From JAGORM01 sp964406795 (GTDB lineage: Bacteria > Patescibacteriota > Microgenomatia > Levybacterales > GWA1-39-11), in NCBI GenBank assembly GCA_964406795.1, contig CAYOTA010000006.1, positions 1 through 64,000 of the forward strand: DNA of 64,000 nucleotides, given 5' to 3'. The position numbers were made by a program, and so were the translations under genes. Within the stretch, counting starts at the first letter, position 1. Every line of letters starts with the position of its first letter. Shown one piece after another: positions 25,171 to 33,417 of this stretch. Below the pieces are notes generated by a model. It searched no databases. It saw only the letters and a list, made by a program, of their open reading frames with translations, and was not told the origin of the DNA.

Positions 25171-26398
25171 GCTTTAGATGAGCGCGGATTCCAAGAATGA
25201 CTGAAAAAAGTACCAGATAATACCCTAGGAAAAAAACCGGCGAGATGGTATTAAAAGACACAAGAGGAATTCTGCCAAACAGCATGACTATCTTTTCAAA
25301 AAACCACAAGAACGGCAGCGCTATATATAGAGGTATAAATGATACAAAAGGTAAAGCAATAGAACAAAACGCTGCAATCCCGCCTAGTATCATAAGAAAT
25401 GGAATCGTCCACAACACAAGTGCGTTTACCAAAATGGAAATAAATGAATAGGCTGAAAACATACCTAGAACTACAGGTAGACTCCCTATCTGGGCTGAAA
25501 TAGAAGTTGTAATATCATCAGACAATACCTTCATTTTTGATAATGCCTGTATTGAATCAAAAAGGGGCTTAAGCAACACAATTCCAAGCGTAGATGTAAA
25601 TGATAATAGGAATCCCACATTAAAAAGAATAAGAGGACTTAAAAATAGCATGAGAGAAGCTGTTATAATCAGACTCAAAAATCCATAATTTTGCCGCCCA
25701 AGAAGGGACGCTATGAGCACAATTGAAATCATAACAGATGCGCGTAAAATAGATGGCTCAAACCCTGAAATAAGCGCATAGTAAAATATCCCACATATGG
25801 TAAGCATGAGCGCATCCCTTCTTTTAAAGATCTGAGTGAGTAATGCCAGTAGAAATACGCTCACCATTGTCACATTCATGCCTGAAGCGGCAACCACATG
25901 TAAAACCCCAGTGTTTTTAAACGATTCTTCCATGTCACGGCTAAACCCTTCAGAGCCTCCAAATACAACTCCAAAAAGCAAAACTGCCTCTGAGTATGGG
26001 ATTGTTTTCAAAAACTGGATATAGACTCTCTTTCTAAAATAACTTGCTGTTTTTATAATAAGATTATCCTGTTCTAATAGCTTTATAGTGGGATTTTTGA
26101 CATACAGCATGGAAATTTTCTTAGTAGAGTTCTTGGGAGTCCAAAATCGCTCTTGCACAGTTCCGCTGATTTGCAGCTTATCACCATACGTTAATTCAGG
26201 ATACATATCAGCCTCGATTCTTACCCCATCTACATAAAAAGTTTGATAAGAAAAAGATATTTCAGGAGTCGATAAAAGCGTTTTTTTAGCCTCCATGGAA
26301 TCACCCGCCGAGTGCGGATTGTAATCCTGAAAAAAGAAGGAAAGCCTAACAGCTACTATAAGAAATAGGATAATCGAGCTTAAAATAACTGCTTTCAT
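25160..26398 (-). CDS. comEC: ComEC competence-domain DNA channel
   Basis: 412 residues. A short N-terminal soluble region (DUF4131-like, about 30-130) precedes the Competence domain, with about 8-9 membrane helices. Motifs: ALLFGVVFGGSEGFSRDMEESF, TGVLHVVAASGMNVT and GFEPSILRASVM. ComEC conducts single-stranded DNA across the cytoplasmic membrane. The usual C-terminal metallo-hydrolase is encoded by the next gene, so the protein is split compared with the standard form. Confidence 0.9.
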   Translation of the reverse strand: MKAVILSSIILFLIVAVRLSFFFQDYNPHSAGDSMEAKKTLLSTPEISFSYQTFYVDGVRIEADMYPELTYGDKLQISGTVQERFWTPKNSTKKISMLYVKNPTIKLLEQDNLIIKTASYFRKRVYIQFLKTIPYSEAVLLFGVVFGGSEGFSRDMEESFKNTGVLHVVAASGMNVTMVSVFLLALLTQIFKRRDALMLTICGIFYYALISGFEPSILRASVMISIVLIASLLGRQNYGFLSLIITASLMLFLSPLILFNVGFLLSFTSTLGIVLLKPLFDSIQALSKMKVLSDDITTSISAQIGSLPVVLGMFSAYSFISILVNALVLWTIPFLMILGGIAAFCSIALPFVSFIPLYIALPFLWFFEKIVMLFGRIPLVSFNTISPVFFLGYYLVLFSVILGIRAHLKHED

Positions 26399-26466
26399 AT
26401 GTTTTGATTAAAAACAGTTTACTCTGTATAGCTTCGCTTACTTGGTATAAGTGCTTTCATGGCTAT

Positions 26467-27102
26467 TTAAAGACCTACTTGGTCTTTTATTTTAGAAAAT
26501 AAACCTTGACCTACTGATTTTTTTGATACTAACTCCTCTAAACTTGCATACGGCCTTTGAGCTATAATTTTTTGAGCTGTAACAGGCCCCACTCCCGGAA
26601 GTGATTCAAGCTCAGACTGAGAGGCGCTATTCACGCTAACCTTAGCGGACTGTCCTAGAACATATCCGCCATCTTGAATTAAGCCTGAGCTAACCAGTGA
26701 GGACACTTCAGTTTCATTTTCTTCAGGAATATAAATCTTCATTCCATCAGACAGTAATGCTGCTTGGTTAAGGTTTTTTGAAACATAGTCATAGTCAGCA
26801 CTTTCGTGCAACCCACCTGCCCTATCAATGGCATCTTTAACACGATCCTGAGACTTAAACTCATACAGTCCTGGATTTTTAACTTTCCCCGAAACGTCTA
26901 CAAAAATAATTTTGGATTCTTCTTTTATATTTGCTGCACTTATATCTGGCGTTGCTTGGAGCTCAATTTTTTCCGCCTGTGGTACTAAATACTGTATCAA
27001 ACCTATCAATAAGAAGATCATTCCCACCGAAAACAAAACAGATACAAGAAGATTATTCCTAACAATCTTGAGAAGCCTTTGCGGAAGTGCAAGCTCTTCC
27101 AT
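26467..27102 (-). CDS. comEA: ComEA-like DNA receptor
   Basis: 211 residues: N-terminal membrane anchor (about 15-37), SLBB-like domain (FVDVSGKVKNPGLYEF...RVKDAIDRAGG, about 65-125), and a C-terminal helix-hairpin-helix pair (VNSASQSELESLPGVGPVTA). Binds incoming double-stranded DNA and hands it to ComEC. First gene of the competence set. No type IV pilus genes are in the window. Confidence 0.93.
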   Translation of the reverse strand: MEELALPQRLLKIVRNNLLVSVLFSVGMIFLLIGLIQYLVPQAEKIELQATPDISAANIKEESKIIFVDVSGKVKNPGLYEFKSQDRVKDAIDRAGGLHESADYDYVSKNLNQAALLSDGMKIYIPEENETEVSSLVSSGLIQDGGYVLGQSAKVSVNSASQSELESLPGVGPVTAQKIIAQRPYASLEELVSKKSVGQGLFSKIKDQVGL

Positions 27103-27154
27103 AATATATTAAGCGTATGCTCTTTTGAAAGCAATTTCAAGAAGGGTAATTATG

Positions 27155-30100
27155 CTACACAACGAAGTTGATAATTTTTAAGGGAATGTGGATTACTTTC
27201 TTCACTCCATCTTGAAGGTAAGAGTCGGCAACTTTACGAGCTTGAACTTCAAGCTTATCCTGATTTTGCGCCTCGGTACTTGCAATTTTTAACTCTCCCC
27301 GCTTCTTCCCGTTAACTTGAATAACTATTGTAACTTCATCAGACACTAAATACTTTTCTTCAAATTGAGGCCAAAGGGACACATGAATTGAGGTTTTATT
27401 TCCAAGCGCACTCCACAACTCCTCTGTCATAAATGGGGCAAAGGGAGCCAATAACTTTAAGAACACCTCCGTCTCAATAGGTGAAACTATTTTATGAATA
27501 GATAAAAAGTTATACCATTCCATAAGTGACGCAATAGCCGTATTGTACTTAAAAGATCCTACATCTTCAGTTACCTTTTTAATTGTCTTGTGCATTATTG
27601 AAAAGCCCTCCGGAGAAATTTCAACCTCACCCATTTTTTCCGTGAATAGCCTCCATACGCGCTTTATGAATCTATTAATTCCTTCAATTCCTGAGTCTCT
27701 AAAGTCGCCCCCCCCAGAGAAAGGCCCCAAGAACATCAAATACAATCGCAGCGTATCAGCTCCATATTTAGCAATGTAATCATCAGGCACAACCACATTT
27801 CCCTTACTCTTACTCATCTTGGCGCCATCTTTAATTATTAGTCCGTGTGCAAAAAAGCTTCCAAAAGGTTCTTCAAAACTGGTCAATTTCAAATCATACA
27901 GTACCATCGAGATAAAACGAGCATATAAAAGATGTAGCACTGAGTGCTCCGCTCCGCCAATATACTTTGCAACAGGAAGCCATTTAGCTTCAGTTTCCTT
28001 ATCCCAAGGAGTAAAATTTTCCTGATCTATCTGAAAGAAAGCTTTGCTTATATTGATGTCTTTGGATATTTTCTCTGATTGTTTATCTCCCGTTATAAGC
28101 GGGTCTGAGATATAACCCAAGAAATACCATGCTGAGTCTAAAAATGTATCTGATACGTCTGTCTCCCGTCTAGCTTGGCCTCCACATGAAGGACAAGTGG
28201 TTTTGTAGAATTCCGGATGATTCGCCAAGGGTGACTGACCCGTTCCCATTGGCTTCCAGTCAGCAACATCAGGAAGTAAAACCGGCAAGTCTTTTTGAGG
28301 CACACTATACCAACCAGGCATATCACTTCTCTCACCTTTGTGAGATCCTGCGCAAGAGTCACAAAACACCATAGGAATTGGAGGACCCCAATATCTTTGT
28401 CTGGATATAAGCCAATCACGAAGATGATATTGTGCCTGACCTTCCCCAATACTCTCTTTTTTCAAATCAGAAAGCACCTTGGGCAAGTCTTCTGGATACA
28501 AATACCCATCCCAGTCTCCGGAGTTAATCAACTTCCCAGACCCTGCATACGCCTTCTGATTTATATCTCCGCCGCTTACTACTTCCTTGATCGGTAGGTT
28601 ATACTTTTTAGCAAACGCAAAATCTCTTACGTCATGAGCTGGGACAGCCATAATAGCACCAGTCCCGTAGCCCATCAGAACATAATCTGCAATCCAAATA
28701 GGAAGCTTTTCGCCATTTACCGGATTTACTACATACATTCCGGAAAAGACTCCAGTTTTTTCTCTCGTTTCATCTGTACGCTCAATACTTGACTTATTAT
28801 TTGATATTTCGATATATTTTGATATATTTTCTGAAATATTTTCTTTTACAAGTAAATGCTCGGGAGACACAACTAGAAATGTTGCACCATATAACGTATC
28901 AGGGCGCGTTGTAAAAACATCCAGAGAGGGGATTATATGCTTGAGTACTTCAGGCTCAGTTTTTCCTGCTATATGATTCTCCTTCGCCTCAAAATCTACA
29001 ATCTTCCCACCTAGCTTTGCCTTCAGGAAATCACTTCTCTCTGGTGGAACAGCACTGTCATTTGAAGCACGTAAAATTACTACTTCTTCCACATTATTTT
29101 TTATCTTTTCAAAATCAAATTTAAAATCAAAAGTTTTTTCAAACGGGCGCTCATGATCTGAGAACCCAGGCTGTGCAAAACCACCAGCCAATACCAATCT
29201 CTTGATAGGAGCCTTTAAATTTTCAACAACTTTTAACGCAACAGCTACTCCAAGACTATGTCCGAATAAAATAGTGTCTATATCAAAACTATAATTATCT
29301 AGTACAAACTGTACCTGCATATCAACGCTTCCTTTTTCAGTTTCTGGCAGAGATGGTACCTCTACTTCATACCCTTTCTTTTCTAGCTCAGCCTTAAGCC
29401 AAGGATGGAAGTCTTTTTCAGGAGAACTTGTAAATCCATGTAGATTGATAAATCGGTATTTTTTACTAATTGGAAAGCTTATCAGAGCGCCAGTTGATTT
29501 GCCAATCCAGTTTCTTTGGGCTATTTTTACCTTTTCTGTCCAGTCTAGTTTTTCTATATTGCCTAAAAGTCTTTCAGCATAATCAGTGATCCTGAAAAAC
29601 CACTGCTCTAAGTCCTTTTTCTCAACCACGGATGAACATCTCTCGCATTTTCCATCCCCGCCTTGACTCCCATTTGGCGAGGCAGGAATAACTTGCTCGT
29701 CGGATAACACAGTCTTACATGAAGGACACCAATTAACGTCAGCTTTCTTGCGATATGCCAAGCCTGCTTGAAATAATTTTATAAACAGCCACTGCGTCCA
29801 TCTGTAATAAAGTGGATCATAAGTCTCAAGCATACGAGTAAAATCAAAGGAATTTCCTATGGAACGCAATTGCCTATAGAAATTGTCCTGGGAAATTTTA
29901 GCCTGCTCTTTGGGATGTCTTCCGACTTTAAGTGCATAATTTTCGGAGTGAATACCAAATCCATCCAGCCCAATAGGTTGAAATACATCTCTACCCTGCA
30001 TTCTGTTAAATCTGGCATAGACATCGGCACCAGTAAAGGCATACATGTTTCCCACATGAAGCCCTTCAGCTGAAGGATATGGAAACATCATGAGGTTGTA

Positions 30101-30208
30101 ATATGGTTTTTCTGAATTCTCTAAACTAGGCGTAAATAATTTGCTTTTTTCCCAATTTGATTGCCATTTATTCTCAAATTTGCTTGGATTGTAATCTTGA
30201 TTTTTCAT
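27155..30208 (-). CDS. leuS: Leucyl-tRNA synthetase with inserted alpha/beta-hydrolase domain
   Basis: 1017 residues against about 860 for a bacterial LeuRS. Class I signatures: HVGN (51-54) and KMSKS (797-801). Zinc-type motif CPSC...CERC (161-191), and the CP1 editing domain resumes at FTTRPDTLYG (432-441) with AVPAHDVRDFAFAKKYNLP. Between LISFPIS (about 247) and LDVFTTRPDT (about 429) sit about 180 extra residues that read as an RBBP9/YdeN-type serine hydrolase. They contain LHGFTSSPEKDFHPWL, nucleophile motif GHSLG (Ser318), NDSAVPP (Asp384) and ENHIAG (His412). All three triad residues are present. The aminoacylation core looks functional. What the insert hydrolyses, if anything, is unknown. 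Confidence 0.93.
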   Translation of the reverse strand: MKNQDYNPSKFENKWQSNWEKSKLFTPSLENSEKPYYNLMMFPYPSAEGLHVGNMYAFTGADVYARFNRMQGRDVFQPIGLDGFGIHSENYALKVGRHPKEQAKISQDNFYRQLRSIGNSFDFTRMLETYDPLYYRWTQWLFIKLFQAGLAYRKKADVNWCPSCKTVLSDEQVIPASPNGSQGGDGKCERCSSVVEKKDLEQWFFRITDYAERLLGNIEKLDWTEKVKIAQRNWIGKSTGALISFPISKKYRFINLHGFTSSPEKDFHPWLKAELEKKGYEVEVPSLPETEKGSVDMQVQFVLDNYSFDIDTILFGHSLGVAVALKVVENLKAPIKRLVLAGGFAQPGFSDHERPFEKTFDFKFDFEKIKNNVEEVVILRASNDSAVPPERSDFLKAKLGGKIVDFEAKENHIAGKTEPEVLKHIIPSLDVFTTRPDTLYGATFLVVSPEHLLVKENISENISKYIEISNNKSSIERTDETREKTGVFSGMYVVNPVNGEKLPIWIADYVLMGYGTGAIMAVPAHDVRDFAFAKKYNLPIKEVVSGGDINQKAYAGSGKLINSGDWDGYLYPEDLPKVLSDLKKESIGEGQAQYHLRDWLISRQRYWGPPIPMVFCDSCAGSHKGERSDMPGWYSVPQKDLPVLLPDVADWKPMGTGQSPLANHPEFYKTTCPSCGGQARRETDVSDTFLDSAWYFLGYISDPLITGDKQSEKISKDINISKAFFQIDQENFTPWDKETEAKWLPVAKYIGGAEHSVLHLLYARFISMVLYDLKLTSFEEPFGSFFAHGLIIKDGAKMSKSKGNVVVPDDYIAKYGADTLRLYLMFLGPFSGGGDFRDSGIEGINRFIKRVWRLFTEKMGEVEISPEGFSIMHKTIKKVTEDVGSFKYNTAIASLMEWYNFLSIHKIVSPIETEVFLKLLAPFAPFMTEELWSALGNKTSIHVSLWPQFEEKYLVSDEVTIVIQVNGKKRGELKIASTEAQNQDKLEVQARKVADSYLQDGVKKVIHIPLKIINFVV

Positions 30209-30315
30209 GATTTATAGTGGGAGAAAAAAAATTCCTTATCAGTCTCCCACTTCTTCTGCCATTCAGACTCAAATAATACGTGATCAAATTCATTTGGCAA
30301 TTTATTTGAACTCAT
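30205..30315 (-). CDS. 36-aa upstream ORF resembling the LeuRS N-terminus
   Basis: Reads FESEWQKKWETDKEF near its middle, closely matching FENKWQSNWEKSKLF at residues 11-25 of LeuRS. Its TGA overlaps the leuS ATG (ATGA), the usual geometry of translational coupling. It may be a remnant of a duplicated or recombined synthetase start, or a small leader peptide. Too short to call with confidence. Confidence 0.45.
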   Translation of the reverse strand: MSSNKLPNEFDHVLFESEWQKKWETDKEFFFSHYKS

Positions 30316-30376
30316 AAGCCAAAGTATATCATGTTCAAGCTATGCGCTCAATTACAAGTTGTGGTATCATAATTTT

Positions 30377-30985
30377 ATGAAACTATTTTATCAGTCACTA
30401 GTTATAATTCTCTCCTCAGCTACGGTTGCAACTATTGTCTATACACCAGTAGCTCCTTACATACCTGTTTTTTTAGCGTTCATAGGAATGGTCATACTCT
30501 CATATGCACTGTTTAAAAAAAGGCGAAAAAAAGGGCAAGAAATATTCTCAGGCTCAAATAAGGAGATTTATATAATCTTGGTAGGAAGCCTTCTTATAGT
30601 GTTTTTTACGGGGGGAATAAAATCCGTTGTGTTCTTCCTCGTTTACTTTTTACTCTTCGGAATCACTTTCACCTTCCAGCCAAGTATGATCTTACTATTC
30701 CTCGCTTGTCTAGTTGTAATTTTTCTGCCTGAAGCACTACAGGATGATGTGTTTGGAAACATGATTAAACTATCCTCGCTTCTACTACTTGCTCCTATTG
30801 CCTTCTTCTTTGGCCGTGAATATAGAAAACGGGAGAAGCTGCAAGGAAAAATTCAGGAGAAAACAGAAACTATAATTCATGATGCTGAGAATATTATCTC
30901 AACCAAAGACAAAAATGAAAAACTAAAAAAAGTTGAGGAGATAATTACTGAAGCAAAGGAGCTTCAAAAAGAAGGCAATGAGTAA
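30377..30985 (+). CDS. Polytopic membrane protein with C-terminal coiled coil
   Basis: 202 residues from the ATG at 30377, six bases after a TATCAT box, so probably leaderless. About six membrane helices up to residue 155, followed by a charged helical tail (REYRKREKLQGKIQEKTETI...) likely to form a cytoplasmic coiled coil. No family recognised. The stop overlaps the start of the next gene by 8 bases, so the two are coupled. Confidence 0.7.
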   Translation: MKLFYQSLVIILSSATVATIVYTPVAPYIPVFLAFIGMVILSYALFKKRRKKGQEIFSGSNKEIYIILVGSLLIVFFTGGIKSVVFFLVYFLLFGITFTFQPSMILLFLACLVVIFLPEALQDDVFGNMIKLSSLLLLAPIAFFFGREYRKREKLQGKIQEKTETIIHDAENIISTKDKNEKLKKVEEIITEAKELQKEGNE

Positions 30986-31682
30986 GGCATCTATACCATT
31001 CATACTAATAGTACTTTTCTGCATAAATCTAGATTATTCGTATGCTCAAATGCAAAACTCTTCTTATATTCTAGATACAGAGAGTGAACCATCCCCTGCT
31101 CGCTCAAAGAAAACCGAGAAAGTAAACCCAATTAAATCATCACAAATCATAAACGGAAATGGTTTCACAGCCATAATGGGCCATGGGCAGAACTCGGATG
31201 TAAAACCATTTACATTTAGCATTTCAGATTCTAATATAAACTTTGGTGAAATTAAACCTGGAGAGCCTCTTACAAGAACACAAACTATCACTCTTACGAC
31301 AGGTTCGGCTAATGGATTCCAAGTTGTTGGGTTTGAAGATAATCCTTTAAGATCTGCAAATAAATATGAAATTCCTAATACAAATTGTGACAATGGAAAT
31401 TGTACAAATATACTTTCTGACATATGGAGTCTTCCTTTAACTTACGGATTTGGCTATAGATGTGAAAATGTGGCTGGAACACCATGCCTTGCGGGAATAA
31501 ATAAGACAACGTATAAGCGTTTTTCAAATCTAGAAGCAGAAGAATTGCCCTCGCTTATCCTTTTTTCACTTACAAAGACACGCTCAGAAGCAATTATAGA
31601 ATATAAAGTAAATATACCTGGAAACCAACCCGAAGAAGGATACACAACGACAGTTAACCTTCTCGCAGTCCCCTCTCTATAG
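30978..31682 (+). CDS. Secreted beta-rich protein, possibly WxL-like
   Basis: 234 residues with a signal peptide (PFILIVLFCINLDYSYAQ). The mature part has a repeated beta pattern (FSISDSNINFGEIKPGEPLT, TITLTTGSANGFQV) and a Cys-rich loop (NTNCDNGNCTN, YRCENVAGTPC). A WSL tripeptide occurs in ILSDIWSLPLTYGF. Together with the next gene this recalls the WxL protein / WxL-interacting protein pairs of Gram-positive bacteria, but similarity is weak. Probably a wall- or surface-associated protein. Confidence 0.5.
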   Translation: MSKASIPFILIVLFCINLDYSYAQMQNSSYILDTESEPSPARSKKTEKVNPIKSSQIINGNGFTAIMGHGQNSDVKPFTFSISDSNINFGEIKPGEPLTRTQTITLTTGSANGFQVVGFEDNPLRSANKYEIPNTNCDNGNCTNILSDIWSLPLTYGFGYRCENVAGTPCLAGINKTTYKRFSNLEAEELPSLILFSLTKTRSEAIIEYKVNIPGNQPEEGYTTTVNLLAVPSL

Positions 31683-31902
31683 GTATTTTTCAAATATATT
31701 GATTTATCAATCCTTATTCTTCAATTATATTGTTAGCATAGATAAGACTTCACCGATAAATTGACTAATACGTCTAGTATCAAATTTATGATGTTTTTTG
31801 ATATAGTCAATGTTTTTCACAGGATATAGCGGATAAAAATTCCACAAGTTCAATTTTCTAATATTTTTCTAAATTATAGCCTCAGATACAATAAGGTTAA
31901 AA

Positions 31903-31931
31903 TTGCGCTTGTAATACCTAATAGGTATACT
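31903..31931 (+). promoter_or_regulatory. Promoter with overlapping palindrome, leaderless gene
   Basis: TTGCGC, a 17-base spacer and TATACT ending six bases before the ATG at 31938. The perfect palindrome ATACCTA-A-TAGGTAT (31914-31928) covers the spacer and the first half of the -10, as an operator would. Confidence 0.55.
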
Positions 31932-31937
31932 AATCAT

Positions 31938-32861
31938 ATGAAACGAAAACTTCTAGTTATAACCTTAGCCTCAGGAATTAATTCACTAGCAGGTACTTCC
32001 GTATATGCACAGTCCACCTCGCTGGGCATATATCCTACACTCACAAAAATTACCGCACAGCCTCAAACGGAAGTTTCTATACCTCTTACAATTACAAATA
32101 GCTCATCTGACGAAAAGCTGCTCAGCATAGAATTTAGAGGATTTAGGCCAAGCGGTGACTCTCTAGGCTCAATCGAATACTATACTTCTAAAAATATTCC
32201 TCCTACTCTCAACTCGTTCCTTAATACTATTAAAGTGTTTGATAAGGAGGATCAGATTAAATCAATCAAACTATATCCTAATGAATCTAAAATCCTACAA
32301 TTAACTTTTCCGGCTCCTAAAAACTTTAGCAGTGACTATTACTTCTCACCTATATTTACTTCGCAAAGCCCTCTAGAAACCTCAGATAAAAGCACAACCG
32401 TAAAGATTTCACAATCTATTGGGTCAAATGTTTTGTTGTCTGTAGAACCACTACAAAAGCCAAAAACGCATATCTCAGAGCTTTATATACCCCCAATTAT
32501 ATTTGATGGTCCCTTAAGGTTTTCGTTGAGGTTAGAAAACACAGCAGTTAACTTCTCAACTACTGAGGGAAAGATCTCAATTTATAACCTTACGGGAAAA
32601 AAGATTGCCGAAAAAAATATACCTGAGTCCGTTATTCTTGCAGACAGCTTCAGATCGGAGAAAATAGAGATAGATGAAAAGTTCCTAGGCATATACAAAG
32701 CTCAGGCTAGTCTTCGGGTAAATGACACATCACTAGTAATTCGGGAAACCCATTTTCTCTATATACCACTCTTTATCCTTGTTAGTGCAGTAGTCGTTCT
32801 TTTTATACTTTTTGGCATAGGATTTAGAATAATTAGGAAGCTAAATTTCAAACAAGCATAG
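31938..32861 (+). CDS. Surface protein with C-terminal anchor, DUF916-like
   Basis: 307 residues: signal peptide (to about SVYAQ), two beta-sandwich-like regions (TSLGIYPTLTKITAQPQTEV, PLTITNSSSDEKLLSIEF; LRFSLRLENTAVNF), then a C-terminal membrane helix (FILVSAVVVLFILFGIGF) and a short basic tail. This is the plan of WxL-interacting (DUF916-type) proteins. It follows the secreted protein at 30978, which may be its partner. Function otherwise unknown. Confidence 0.55.
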   Translation: MKRKLLVITLASGINSLAGTSVYAQSTSLGIYPTLTKITAQPQTEVSIPLTITNSSSDEKLLSIEFRGFRPSGDSLGSIEYYTSKNIPPTLNSFLNTIKVFDKEDQIKSIKLYPNESKILQLTFPAPKNFSSDYYFSPIFTSQSPLETSDKSTTVKISQSIGSNVLLSVEPLQKPKTHISELYIPPIIFDGPLRFSLRLENTAVNFSTTEGKISIYNLTGKKIAEKNIPESVILADSFRSEKIEIDEKFLGIYKAQASLRVNDTSLVIRETHFLYIPLFILVSAVVVLFILFGIGFRIIRKLNFKQA

Positions 32862-33368
32862 GAAAACTGTTCTAGATAAACTTTTTTCAGCATGAATAAG
32901 TGAATATTTTCAATCACTCAAATCAAGTGAGTGATAAATCTAGCCTCATAGAATCTGTTTATCATCGAATTTCACTATACATAAAACTATTCCACACATC
33001 ATCCGCTCTCAATTAACTTTTAAATACATAAAAGTGCATCATATACATAATTAGATACTATAGAGGATTTTTTATATTAAATGATATAGATATTGAAAAT
33101 ATTTATATTCAGCAGATCGCTGTGAAAAGTAAATAAAAATAAATTTTGATCGTAATGTTTCACAAGGCTCAATTCCAATTTTGGTAAAACTTAAACGTAT
33201 ACTACTATATCATTTTTTGTATTTAAGCCTTGACAGACACAGCATACCTATATTACGCTTATGCATACGGATATAATCAGTATAATCTGTATAATTTCGA
33301 AGCTAAATATATTATACGGTAATCCGCACTTTTATTACCGCAAAAAATGGTAGTAGCTAAAGAATTTA
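32862..33368. other. Long A+T-rich region upstream of giant gene 2
   Basis: No gene. TTGACA at 33230-33235 is followed by T/A-rich sequence without one clear -10. An inverted pair ATACGGAT (33265-33272) and ATCTGTAT (33285-33292) could be an operator. Confidence 0.4.
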
Positions 33369-33392
33369 CTTTTGTGAGCTAGCGAACAAAAG
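33369..33392 (+). promoter_or_regulatory. Leader RNA hairpin upstream of giant surface gene 2
   Basis: CTTTTGT and ACAAAAG pair around the loop GAGCTAGCGA, which is identical to the loop before giant gene 1. Two stem pairs differ from the other copy by changes on both sides. Flanking AAAGAATTTACTTTT, GGAAGTTAT and GCCCTA are shared too. Confidence 0.6.
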
Positions 33393-33417
33393 GAAGTTAT
33401 CGAACTTATTCTGCCCT

